The translations under genes and the position numbers were made by a program. From the IMG/VR virus record IMGVR_UViG_3300022562_000272, positions 1 to 33,407 of that record: a DNA stretch of 33,407 nt; one strand, 5' to 3'. This stretch comes from a virus. Every line of letters begins with the position of its first letter. The first letter of the stretch is position 1. This document shows positions 1-7,031 of this stretch, in pieces. The notes under the pieces were generated by a model, which worked only from the letters and a program-made list of their open reading frames with translations, ran no database searches and had not been told where the DNA came from.

Positions 1-554
1 AAGGAACCGCCGCTGGCAAAACCAGTGGTGCTGCTGATGAATCGGGTAAAACTGAAGAAGGCAACGCTGCTGCTGGCGAAGGTGACACTGAAACTGTTGA
101 AAATTATGCCGATTTTATAGCGCCGGAAGGAACGGAGCTTGATGCCACATTGATCGATCGCGTGTCTCCCATTTTCAAGGAATTGGGATTAAAGCAAGAT
201 CAAGCGCAAAAGCTTGTCGACTTCTACGCCTCTGAAATGTCGGCGGTGATGCAGAAGCAAGTGGAATCTTTCGATCAGCTTAAGCAGGACTGGCTTACTC
301 AATCAAACCAAGACAAAGAGATCGGGGGGGACAAACTCGATGAATCTGTCAAACTCGGTCGTGTAGCCTTGGGTAAGTTTGGTACGCCAGAATTGACGAA
401 GCTGTTGAATGACTTCGGGATCGGTAATCATCCTGAAATGATTCGCTTCACGTCGAAGGTCGGTCAATTAACCCAGGAAGATGATCCAGGTAATCCTGGT
501 CTTCTTACCAATGGAAAGAAAGATCGAGCGGAGATGATGTATCCCAACGATTAA
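1..554 (+). CDS. Scaffolding protein, C-terminal part (5' end outside window)
   Basis: The reading frame is open from the window edge (first complete codon at base 3) to the TAA at 552-554, giving 183 visible residues, so the true start lies to the left. The first 35 or so residues are rich in Ala, Gly, Glu and Thr (low-complexity, acidic). The rest is strongly helical and charged, with segments such as VSPIFKELGLKQDQAQKLVD. An acidic or disordered N-terminus, a helical C-terminus and a position immediately upstream of the major capsid gene are usual for phage scaffolding (head assembly) proteins, which hold capsid subunits during procapsid assembly and then leave. The scaffold role is inferred from context and composition, not from a diagnostic motif. 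A TTG at 150 could initiate, but the open frame upstream argues against it. Confidence 0.75.
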   Translation, partial: GTAAGKTSGAADESGKTEEGNAAAGEGDTETVENYADFIAPEGTELDATLIDRVSPIFKELGLKQDQAQKLVDFYASEMSAVMQKQVESFDQLKQDWLTQSNQDKEIGGDKLDESVKLGRVALGKFGTPELTKLLNDFGIGNHPEMIRFTSKVGQLTQEDDPGNPGLLTNGKKDRAEMMYPND

Positions 555-571
555 CTGAGAGGTAATCTAAA

Positions 572-1570
572 ATGGCAACTTTAGGAAATACGTTTGTCGA
601 CTTGATCGACATCTACAAACAGCAAGACGGGGAAGGGCGATTTGTTCCTGTCATCGAAATGCTGAAGGAAATGAACCCCATTCTCGACGATGCGATCGCG
701 GTAGAATGTAACAAGGGCACCACGCATCTGCACACTGTTCGCACTGGTTTGCCGAGCGTTACCTGGGGTAAACTTTATCAGGGTATTCCGCAAAGCAAGA
801 GCGCGAAAGCGCAGGTCGAAGACACCACGGGTTTCGTGGAAGGTCTGAGCACTGTGGATGAACGCTTGTTGGAAATATCCGGTAATCCTGGCGCGGTTCG
901 TTTGTCAGAAGCGATGAGTTACTTGGAAGCAATGAGCCAAGAAGCCGCGACCAAACTGTTTTATGGCGACACAGCCACCGATCCAGAAGAATTCATGGGT
1001 TTGGCTCCGCGATTCAACAGTCTGAGCGCGTCCAATGGCAATCAGATCATCAACGCCGGTGGTGTTGGTGCGGATAACACCTCCATTTGGTTTGTTACCT
1101 GGGGTGAAAACCAATGCCAACTGCTCTATCCAAAGGGCACGATGGCTGGTATTAAGCGTGAAGACAAAGGTACGCAACGTGTCACCGATGGCAGTGGTAA
1201 CGCTTACTATGCCAAAGAAGAACTGTTCCGCTGGCACCTTGGTCTGGCTGTTAAAGATTGGCGCTATGTTTCCCGTATTGCCAATATTGATGTGTCTAAC
1301 ATGCAAGCCGGTTCAGTCGCGCTGTATAACTTCATGCGTAAAGCTTACTATAAGCTTCAGAATCGCCGCGTAGCAGGCGGCAAGCTCGCTATCTACTGCA
1401 ATCGTGACGTGTTGGAAGCATTGGATGCTTTAGCGGTAAATGCCGGTGCTAGTGATAGCTTCGTTCGCTTGAAACCGATGGAGATTGAAGGTAAAGAAGT
1501 AATGACGTACCGCGGTATTCCGATTCGCGAAACCGATGCGATTCTGAATACTGAAGCGGTTGTTGCTTAA
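572..1570 (+). CDS. Major capsid protein, BPP-1-like
   Basis: A 332-residue protein starting MATLGNTFVDL, with a GAGAGGT ribosome-binding site 9 bases upstream of the ATG. The sequence has the character of the podovirus capsid family related to Bordetella phage BPP-1. The N-terminal part contains LPSVTWGKLYQGIPQSKS and a helix EAMSYLEAMSQEAATKLFYG; the middle contains AKEELFRWHLGLAVKDWRYV. Length agrees with that family, whose solved structure is an HK97-like fold with altered topology (established for BPP-1). The next gene is a Bbp16-type cement protein, the usual partner, and the gene before it is a scaffold candidate. It forms the icosahedral shell. I am confident about capsid function; the BPP-1 kinship is recognition by eye. 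Confidence 0.88.
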   Translation: MATLGNTFVDLIDIYKQQDGEGRFVPVIEMLKEMNPILDDAIAVECNKGTTHLHTVRTGLPSVTWGKLYQGIPQSKSAKAQVEDTTGFVEGLSTVDERLLEISGNPGAVRLSEAMSYLEAMSQEAATKLFYGDTATDPEEFMGLAPRFNSLSASNGNQIINAGGVGADNTSIWFVTWGENQCQLLYPKGTMAGIKREDKGTQRVTDGSGNAYYAKEELFRWHLGLAVKDWRYVSRIANIDVSNMQAGSVALYNFMRKAYYKLQNRRVAGGKLAIYCNRDVLEALDALAVNAGASDSFVRLKPMEIEGKEVMTYRGIPIRETDAILNTEAVVA

Positions 1571-1579
1571 TCGTTTGGC

Positions 1580-1595
1580 GGAGGCTTCGGCCTCC
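1580..1595 (+). promoter_or_regulatory. UUCG-tetraloop hairpin 1, after major capsid gene
   Basis: Perfect inverted repeat GGAGGC-TTCG-GCCTCC: a 6 bp stem closed by the exceptionally stable C(UUCG)G loop, 10 bases after the capsid stop codon. No U-tract follows (ACTTATT), so it is not a normal rho-independent terminator. It may protect or process the 3' end of the abundant capsid message. Two close copies follow at 2059-2076 and 2258-2273. Confidence 0.75.
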
Positions 1596-1623
1596 ACTTA
1601 TTAATTATTATGAGGTGATTGAA

Positions 1624-2055
1624 ATGATATTTTCTGCACAGCAATTATTCTCGGATGCCCAAGCGATTACTGCAACCGCTGTATCCACGAATGTAATCGA
1701 CCTGGGTGCTCCTGGTACTCCGTATGGTGCCGCTGCCGCTCTTATCCAAGATATCGGCAAAGGTGCGAAGGTTCCGTTTCTCGCGCAGGTTATCGCGGAT
1801 TTTGATAATTTGACCAGTCTCAAGATCGCGGTGGAAACCGGTGCCACTACCGCACTTGGTACGGAAATCTACAGTGTCACGGTACTGCTGGCTGATTTGG
1901 TAGCAGGTTATCAGATCCCGATTGACGTACTACCGAAACAATTGGTAGAACGCTATCTCGGTATGCGCTACACCGTCACCGGTGTTGCTCCCACCGTAGG
2001 TCAGGTTACTGCGGGAATTGTCGCAGGAGTTCAAACTAACGTACACGGTGCGTAA
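1624..2055 (+). CDS. Capsid cement protein, Bbp16 family
   Basis: A 143-residue protein starting MIFSAQQLFSDAQAIT. It matches the Bbp16 family of capsid cement proteins (named from Bordetella phage BPP-1), including the NVIDLGAPGTPYGAAA region and the later PTVGQVTAGIV stretch. In BPP-1 this protein forms trimers on the outside of the shell that lock neighbouring capsomers; it is always found next to the major capsid gene, as here. I chose ATG 1624 because GAGGTG at 1613-1617 sits at proper distance and because the family begins M-I-F-S-A; a GTG at 1615 in the same frame overlaps that Shine-Dalgarno sequence. It is flanked on both sides by UUCG hairpins, which may set its mRNA level relative to the capsid protein. 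Confidence 0.88.
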   Translation: MIFSAQQLFSDAQAITATAVSTNVIDLGAPGTPYGAAAALIQDIGKGAKVPFLAQVIADFDNLTSLKIAVETGATTALGTEIYSVTVLLADLVAGYQIPIDVLPKQLVERYLGMRYTVTGVAPTVGQVTAGIVAGVQTNVHGA

Positions 2056-2058
2056 TTG

Positions 2059-2076
2059 AGAGGGCTTCGGCCCTCT
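2059..2076 (+). promoter_or_regulatory. UUCG-tetraloop hairpin 2, after cement gene
   Basis: AGAGGGC-TTCG-GCCCTCT, a 7 bp perfect stem with a C(UUCG)G loop, 3 bases after the cement stop codon. It is followed by TCC and then the AGGAGA ribosome-binding site of the next gene. No clear U-tract. It shares the GGGCTTCGGCCC core with hairpin 3. Confidence 0.78.
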
Positions 2077-2092
2077 TCCTAGGAGACTTATC

Positions 2093-2257
2093 ATGTTTGC
2101 ATATAAAGTTCTAAAGAAGTGCTACATCAATGACAAGATCCATGAGCCGGGCGGTAAGCACCCCGTGGTGCATGTCAAAGAAAAGTTTAAAGAAGTACCG
2201 AGTTCTCTTGAATTCATCGGTGAAGTAAAACCTGCAAAGAAAGCAGACAAAGAATAG
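2093..2257 (+). CDS. Small head-region protein, paralogue of the next gene
   Basis: A 54-residue protein with a strong AGGAGA ribosome-binding site 6 bases before the ATG. It begins MFAYKVLKKCYINDKIHEPG and ends in a Lys-rich tail. It aligns visibly with the first half of the downstream 91-residue protein: YKVL, then [YF]-I-N, I-H-x-P-x-G-K, K-F-K, and P-S-x-L-E appear in the same order and with the same spacing. The pair therefore looks like a gene duplication, and each copy is preceded by a UUCG hairpin. Function is not recognised. Its place between cement and tail-adaptor genes suggests a minor head or head-completion role. Conserved short aromatic and Gly positions suggest a small beta fold; that is inference. 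Confidence 0.75.
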   Translation: MFAYKVLKKCYINDKIHEPGGKHPVVHVKEKFKEVPSSLEFIGEVKPAKKADKE

Positions 2258-2273
2258 GAGGGCTTCGGCCCTC
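2258..2273 (+). promoter_or_regulatory. UUCG-tetraloop hairpin 3
   Basis: GAGGGC-TTCG-GCCCTC followed by TTT. The stem starts directly after the TAG of the 54-residue gene and can extend by G-U and A-U pairs into the stop codon and the T-run. With its short T-run it could act as a weak terminator or attenuator as well as an RNA-stabilising stem. The same core is present in hairpin 2, one small gene upstream. Confidence 0.75.
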
Positions 2274-2288
2274 TTTATGAGGTGAATA

Positions 2289-2564
2289 ATGAGCAAGAAA
2301 TTTAAGTACAAGGTACTGGAGCCTGGGTTCATTAACGGCAGTATCCATTCTCCCACGGGCAAACGCCGCTTTGTAGTTGTCGACAAGAAATTCAAGAAGT
2401 GTCCAAGCTGGCTTGAGTTGGTCGACACGAACACGGTGTTTGAAGAAGTTGAACAACTGGCCTCTGATATGACAGATGAACAGCGTAAGATGGAAATCGA
2501 TGCTGCTGTCAATTTTCTCGATGAGAAAGTCAGTCCATCAGGCCCGCAAGTGAAGACACTCTAA
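2289..2564 (+). CDS. Small head-region protein, paralogue of the upstream 54-residue gene
   Basis: A 91-residue protein beginning MSKKFKYKVLEPGFING. It is preceded by a TGAGGTG ribosome-binding site. Residues 7-48 repeat the pattern of the upstream gene (YKVL, F-I-N, I-H-S-P-T-G-K, K-F-K, P-S-W-L-E). The extra C-terminal 40 residues are acidic and helical, with FEEVEQLASDMTDEQRKMEI. Its TAA overlaps the ATG of the following gene (TAATG), so the two are likely translationally coupled. Function is not recognised. It is probably a minor structural or head-completion protein because of its position in the late operon. The duplication is seen directly; the role is inferred. Confidence 0.75.
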   Translation: MSKKFKYKVLEPGFINGSIHSPTGKRRFVVVDKKFKKCPSWLELVDTNTVFEEVEQLASDMTDEQRKMEIDAAVNFLDEKVSPSGPQVKTL

Positions 2565-2863
2565 TGGTAACGATCGAAAAGGAAAAAGACTCAAATGAAG
2601 TACCTATGTCTGAGGAAATGTATCCCTGGGGCACTGAACTTCGTTTGAATGATGATCTGGTGGAACAGCTAGGGCTTGTCGATCTTCGCGCCGGAGATGT
2701 TGTCACGGTTCGCGGAACAGCGTTTGTGAGGCATAAAAACGAACGTACTGGCGACTCATCAGATGATCCTGAGCGAGAAGCCGATGTATGCCTCCAGCTC
2801 ACGGAGATCGATGTCACCCCGGCTAAGAAGGATCGCGCCAAAGAAATGTACGGTGAAGATTAA
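2564..2863 (+). CDS. Small capsid-associated protein, staple-like
   Basis: A 99-residue protein coupled to the gene before it (TAATG) and the gene after it (shared A at 2863). The core reads YPWGTELRLNDDLVEQLGL followed by DLRAGDVVTVRGTAFV and, near the C-terminus, DVCLQLTEIDV. The order of an early W-G, a 'lxLxDDxxExLGLxDLxxGD' stretch, a beta region and a final 'LQLTEIxV' strand resembles the short phage proteins labelled capsid staple protein in public annotation. I make this link from memory, without a search. Position between head and tail-adaptor genes fits a head-stabilising or head-completion function. The last residues (KKDRAKEMYGED) resemble the C-terminal AEMMYPND of the scaffold protein, but only weakly. 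Confidence 0.6.
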   Translation: MVTIEKEKDSNEVPMSEEMYPWGTELRLNDDLVEQLGLVDLRAGDVVTVRGTAFVRHKNERTGDSSDDPEREADVCLQLTEIDVTPAKKDRAKEMYGED

Positions 2864-3519
2864 TGGCTTCTGAAGTCGAAATCTGCAATATGGCTTTATC
2901 GCATCTTCGTGCGGGAAGTATCAATAGTTTGACTGAGGCGAGCTTACAAGCCCAGCAGTGTAAGCTTTGGTATCCTATTCTCCGTGATCAATTGCTTGAA
3001 GATGCACCCTGGGGGTTCGCACATGGGCTAAAAGCGATGGCAGTTTTGGCTTCAGTTAGTATTTTTAATTGGAGTTATGCGTATCAGTATCCCTCTGATT
3101 GTTTGAAAATAAATCGTCTTGTATTGAATTGGGAATCGGTAAGCACTGATTCAGCCATATATGCTCAGCGTTTAGCAGAATTTGGTTTAGCGCTCCCCGA
3201 TCTTAAACGACAAGTTGAATACGAAATTCATAACGTCGATGGGAATCGTGTGATAGCGGCAAATGAGTCAGAGCTTCGAATTGATTATGTTAAGAACATA
3301 ACGGACCCTAACATAATGTCTACTCAGTTTAGAGTTGCGCTTTCATATCTTTTAGGTGCGGCGATTGCCGCTCCTATAGTCGGAGTTGAAAAAGGACTCC
3401 CACTTCAAGATAAATGCTTAGGTATGTACGCGAAATACATAAGTGCTGCAAGTTCAAAAGATCTTAATGAACGGTACAGTGAAGACGCGGATAGTGAGTT
3501 CATCACTATAAGGGGTTAA
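2863..3519 (+). CDS. Tail adaptor (tubular protein A, T7 gp11-like)
   Basis: A 218-residue protein with the typical start of podovirus tail tubular protein A: EVEICNMALSHLRAG, then a stretch of small residues (SLTEASLQAQQC), then WYPILRDQLLEDAPWGFA, and later WSYAYQYPSDCLKINRL. In T7 this protein forms a dodecameric ring under the portal and joins it to the nozzle. The C-terminal half is helical, as in the family. The start overlaps the previous stop by one base. The next gene is the nozzle partner, in the order found in T7-like and BPP-1-like phages. Confidence 0.88.
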   Translation: MASEVEICNMALSHLRAGSINSLTEASLQAQQCKLWYPILRDQLLEDAPWGFAHGLKAMAVLASVSIFNWSYAYQYPSDCLKINRLVLNWESVSTDSAIYAQRLAEFGLALPDLKRQVEYEIHNVDGNRVIAANESELRIDYVKNITDPNIMSTQFRVALSYLLGAAIAAPIVGVEKGLPLQDKCLGMYAKYISAASSKDLNERYSEDADSEFITIRG

Positions 3520-3522
3520 ACT

Positions 3523-6057
3523 ATGGCGCAGATGACTCACCGTAGTTTTACAGGGGGAGAACTTGCACCGAGCTTACGTTCCCGCGCTGATCTCAGTAAA
3601 TATGCTACCGGTTTGGCGCTTTGTGAAAACTTCATTATTCGTTCGCAAGGAGGGGTATATAGCCGTCAAGGAACGAAGTTCATCGGCGAAGTAGGCCAAC
3701 CCACAAAACGAGCTAGACTGATACCATTTAGTTTTAGCACTGAACAAACATACATACTTGTATTTGAAGAATACACAATGCGAGTTATCAAGGATGGTGG
3801 ATTCGTTCTTGATGGCGCAGGTCCAGCATTATATGAGTTAGCTACTCCATACCCGGAAGCAGATCTCCCGCGATTGAGTTTTACACAAGATGCGGATGTC
3901 ATGACGATCTGCCATCCTGATTATGATCCCCGTGATTTAAGTCGAACAGCACACGATGCGTGGTCTCTCGATGTTATTAACTTCGACCCCCCGATAAGTG
4001 CTCCAACTTGGTATGCCCCTTCGGCGTCTATAACAAATATAACAAATGACACTAATGCATTAGTTACCACTGCTGCCGCGCATGGAATGGCGAGTGGGGA
4101 CCGTGTGTACGTAGCGGGGGTTAGCGGGATGACTGAAGTAAATGGATTGTATTTTTACATAACGTATGCTGGACCTAGTTCTTTTTATTTGAATGTAGAT
4201 AGTTCTACTTATGGAGTTTATACATCTGGCGGAACTGCCACTGCACAGTCATTGATCCCGACTGGTAGTGGAGCGGGTAGTTACAGTAAAATTTATACCT
4301 ATGTAATAACCGCTGTTGGCCCAGACGGTGAATCCCTTGGATCTAGTTCAAAATCCATTACAGTTGGGTCACTGTCTACTACTTATGGTATTCGATTAAA
4401 ATGGAATTCAGTACCGAACGCTCTTTATTATAGAGTTTATAAAGATCCTTCTAATGCTACAAACGTGTATGGGTGGGTAGGTGACTCAAATACGTTGGAG
4501 TTTACAGACTTTAATACTGCTCCCATAGTAACTGATGCCCCGCCAACTGATAATACTCCATTTAAAACTATTAGTGCCTCTATAACAAACATAACTCAAG
4601 CAAACCCCGCAGTGGTGACCGCAGTTGCTCATGGTTTTAGCACCGGTAACAATATATCGATAGCTAGTGTAGTTGGCATGACGGAAGTGAATAATTTAAC
4701 TTTCGTCATAACAGTGATTGATGAAGATAGTTTCAGTTTGAACGGAATAGATTCTTCTGCTTATACTGCATATACAAGTGGAGGAACGGCTACCAGAGTT
4801 AATAATAAACCGTCTGTAGTTGGGTATTATCAGCAACGTAGGATTTTTGCTAACACTACAGAGCTGCCACAAACAATGTACGGTACTCAAGTGAGTGCGT
4901 ATGAATCATTGAGATACTCAGTTCCTTCTCGGGATGATGATGCTATTACGTTGACAATTAAAAGCCGTCAAGTTAACGAAATCCGTCACATTACAGATGT
5001 AGATGGTTTAGTGTTACTTACTTCTGGAGCAGAGTGGAAGATAACCGAAGGTCAAGATGAAGTTTTAACACCGGCAACCGCAGGTGCAAAGACACAATCG
5101 TATAACGGGTCGAGTTGGGTGCAGCCTGTTATTGTCGGGGACACCCTTATCTATATCCAAGATAAAGGAAATAGAATCCGAGATCTTAAATATGAATTCA
5201 CCGCGAACAAATACACAGGAAGTGATTTATCAATCATGGCTGAACATTTGTTCGAGAATAATACTATTGAAGAAGTATCCTACTCCAAAGAACCTTATGG
5301 TCTTATTTGGATGGTTCGAGACGATGGAAAAATGCTAGGGCTTACCTATCAACGTGAGCATCAGGTATGGGCGTGGCATCAACATGACTTCGGTGGGATA
5401 GTTGAATCAGTAGCTACTGTGAGCGAAGGAAGTAGAGACGCAACATATATCTGCATCAAGAGAACAATCAACGGAAGCACTGTTCGATATGTAGAGAGAA
5501 TGGAACCCCGAGATATCACCGGTCCTGAATACGCATGGTGTGTTGATAGTGGGTTACGTTATGAAGGAGTTGCAACAACTTCAATCACCGGTGCCGATCA
5601 TTTAATCGGGGAACAAGTTGCGGTAGTGGCTGACGGAAATGAAGTTAAAGGTCTTACGGTGGATGCTACTGGGGGGATAACACTCCCGATATCTGCTTCG
5701 ATCGTAACACTTGGAAAAGCATTTACTCCAACTATGGAATTGCTTGATGTTGATATTTCTGATCCGAATAATACTCTCAAAGGTAAGAAAGTTTCAATTG
5801 CGCGAGTCATTATTGAAGTTGAGAAATCTCGCGGCGGGTGGGTCGGTCCTAAGCTGGATGATGGGTCCACTGGCGATATGATCGAAATCAAACCTAGGTT
5901 TGAGTCAGACGGATACGGCCCGATCGCTCTCAAGGACTTCAAACAAGAGATTCATATTGCTCCAGAATGGGGGTACGGAGGGGGGATACGCATTGAACAG
6001 CGCACGCCATTCCCTCTCGCCATACTATCGGTGATCCCTGATGTCGACGTTGGTTGA
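3523..6057 (+). CDS. Tail nozzle (tubular protein B, T7 gp12-like) with repeated FCCH-like domains
   Basis: An 844-residue protein. The first 50 residues have the nozzle family signature: SFTGGELAPSLRSRADLSKYATGL and then ENFIIRSQGGVYSRQGTKF. The central part carries inserted beta domains. Residues about 167-241 and 351-426 are two copies of one unit, each starting ASITNIT, with AHG and GMTEVN in the middle and ending YTSGGTAT. This pattern is the one annotated as 'ubiquitin-activating E1 FCCH domain' in many phage tail proteins. Between them, about 250-340, lies a fibronectin-III-like unit (YTYVITAVGPDGESL, then LYYRVYK). The remainder (about 430-844) returns to the nozzle core. The hexameric nozzle ends the tail tube and carries fibres or spikes. 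The inserted domains probably decorate the outside and may touch the host surface or other tail parts. Confidence 0.87.
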   Translation: MAQMTHRSFTGGELAPSLRSRADLSKYATGLALCENFIIRSQGGVYSRQGTKFIGEVGQPTKRARLIPFSFSTEQTYILVFEEYTMRVIKDGGFVLDGAGPALYELATPYPEADLPRLSFTQDADVMTICHPDYDPRDLSRTAHDAWSLDVINFDPPISAPTWYAPSASITNITNDTNALVTTAAAHGMASGDRVYVAGVSGMTEVNGLYFYITYAGPSSFYLNVDSSTYGVYTSGGTATAQSLIPTGSGAGSYSKIYTYVITAVGPDGESLGSSSKSITVGSLSTTYGIRLKWNSVPNALYYRVYKDPSNATNVYGWVGDSNTLEFTDFNTAPIVTDAPPTDNTPFKTISASITNITQANPAVVTAVAHGFSTGNNISIASVVGMTEVNNLTFVITVIDEDSFSLNGIDSSAYTAYTSGGTATRVNNKPSVVGYYQQRRIFANTTELPQTMYGTQVSAYESLRYSVPSRDDDAITLTIKSRQVNEIRHITDVDGLVLLTSGAEWKITEGQDEVLTPATAGAKTQSYNGSSWVQPVIVGDTLIYIQDKGNRIRDLKYEFTANKYTGSDLSIMAEHLFENNTIEEVSYSKEPYGLIWMVRDDGKMLGLTYQREHQVWAWHQHDFGGIVESVATVSEGSRDATYICIKRTINGSTVRYVERMEPRDITGPEYAWCVDSGLRYEGVATTSITGADHLIGEQVAVVADGNEVKGLTVDATGGITLPISASIVTLGKAFTPTMELLDVDISDPNNTLKGKKVSIARVIIEVEKSRGGWVGPKLDDGSTGDMIEIKPRFESDGYGPIALKDFKQEIHIAPEWGYGGGIRIEQRTPFPLAILSVIPDVDVG

Positions 6058-6505
6058 GTTCGTGCCCCCTAAGAAGGCGTATCTTCGTTATATTATTGAT
6101 AACATGAGAGAAGCCGATAAGATCGAAGTAATGGCTTCTCATGGGGCTACCCCTGGGCAGGCTATTCGTAACTCGGTGAAGATGTCTAATCGTGTCGCAG
6201 TGGTTCTATTTGACGGGAAGCCGGCTGCTGTTTTTGGTTTAGTTATCAAAGACTTACTAACGGGAACGGGGATCCCCTGGTTACTTGGTACGGATCTTAT
6301 CGATGAGCATCGCCTTGCATTTGTAAAAAATACACGTCCAGGTATCCAAGAGATGCTGTCTATCTGTCCCAGATTGGAGAATTACGTACATACAGAAAAC
6401 TCCAAAAGTGTTCGCTGGCTTGCTACAATGGGATTCAAGTTTGAAGACCCCGAGCCAATAGGTAGAAAAGGGGAACTTTTCAGCAAGTTTTGGATGGAGG
6501 CGTGA
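6041..6505 (+). CDS. T7 gp13-like protein (GNAT-fold, DUF2833)
   Basis: A 154-residue protein overlapping the end of the nozzle gene by 17 bases. Sequence elements such as AYLRYIIDNMREADKIEVMAS, then VAVVLFDGKPAAVFGLV, IPWLLGTD, and the final SVRWLATMGFKFEDPEPIG follow the acetyltransferase-like (GNAT) layout of the DUF2833 family, which includes T7 gp13. T7 gp13 is needed for virion assembly but its chemistry is unknown; a true acetyl-CoA-dependent activity cannot be claimed here because I see no clear acetyl-CoA pyrophosphate loop. Position directly before two internal virion proteins is as in T7. Confidence 0.75.
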   Translation: MSTLVEFVPPKKAYLRYIIDNMREADKIEVMASHGATPGQAIRNSVKMSNRVAVVLFDGKPAAVFGLVIKDLLTGTGIPWLLGTDLIDEHRLAFVKNTRPGIQEMLSICPRLENYVHTENSKSVRWLATMGFKFEDPEPIGRKGELFSKFWMEA

Positions 6506-6506
6506 T

Positions 6507-7022
6507 ATGTGTCACCCCGCAGCAATTTACGCAGTAGCCGCGTTACAGGCTTACAACTCTTACGAGCAGGGTAGATACGCCCGCGATGTTGGTCGCTATA
6601 ATGAGCGCTTACTTCAGAACGAAGCCATTCGTACCCGTAACAAAGGCACCGCCGAGGAAATGAAACAGCGCGAACGTACCGCGCAACTCATCTCCAAACA
6701 GAAGGTAGCAGCGGCAGCATCCGGTGTAGAAGTTGGTGGAGGATCTGCAGCTAAACTGCGCGAAGACACTGCACTACTCGGTGAAGTCGACGCTTTACAG
6801 ATCCGAAGTAATTTCCAAGACAAGGCACGTTCTCTTGAATATCAGGCATACCTCGCTGAGCGCCAAGGAGAGCACGCCTATCGAGCCGGAATTAAACAAG
6901 GGATAGCTCAGGCGGGTGCCACAATAATCGGAAGCGGCGTAGCGCAGAGTTGGTATACCCCCGCAAGTGCAGCTAGCACGGGAACAATGAGCGGAAGTGC
7001 GTCCATCGGTGCAATTGCATAG
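6507..7022 (+). CDS. Internal virion protein, T7 gp14-like
   Basis: A 171-residue protein with GGAGG 6 bases before its ATG. It begins MCHPAAIYAVAALQAYNSYEQ and is mostly one long charged, Ala/Gln/Arg-rich helix, including KQRERTAQLISKQKVAAAASG and VEVGGGSAAKLREDTALLGE. This pattern (short hydrophobic start, 'SGVxxxxGSxxxxxxDxAxxGxxD' core, Gly/Ser-rich tail) is that of the gp14-type ejection protein, which in T7 forms the outer-membrane part of the DNA channel. The C-terminal 45 residues are small and apolar (AGATIIGSGVAQ), suited to membrane insertion. The neighbours are gp13-like and gp15/gp16-like genes. Confidence 0.82.
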   Translation: MCHPAAIYAVAALQAYNSYEQGRYARDVGRYNERLLQNEAIRTRNKGTAEEMKQRERTAQLISKQKVAAAASGVEVGGGSAAKLREDTALLGEVDALQIRSNFQDKARSLEYQAYLAERQGEHAYRAGIKQGIAQAGATIIGSGVAQSWYTPASAASTGTMSGSASIGAIA

Positions 7023-7031
7023 GGTGAAGTT

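Noticed and set aside
150-554. TTG at 150 as start of the first gene
   Set aside because: The same frame is open to the left edge of the window with coding-like sequence, so the gene is cut by the window and not started here.
1615-1623. GTG at 1615 as start of the cement protein
   Set aside because: It overlaps the GAGGTG ribosome-binding site; ATG 1624 has proper spacing and gives the usual MIFSAQQ start of the family.
2111-2512. Long minus-strand ORFs across the small head genes
   Set aside because: They mirror well-supported plus-strand genes with ribosome-binding sites and paralogy; no ribosome-binding site or family pattern on the minus strand.
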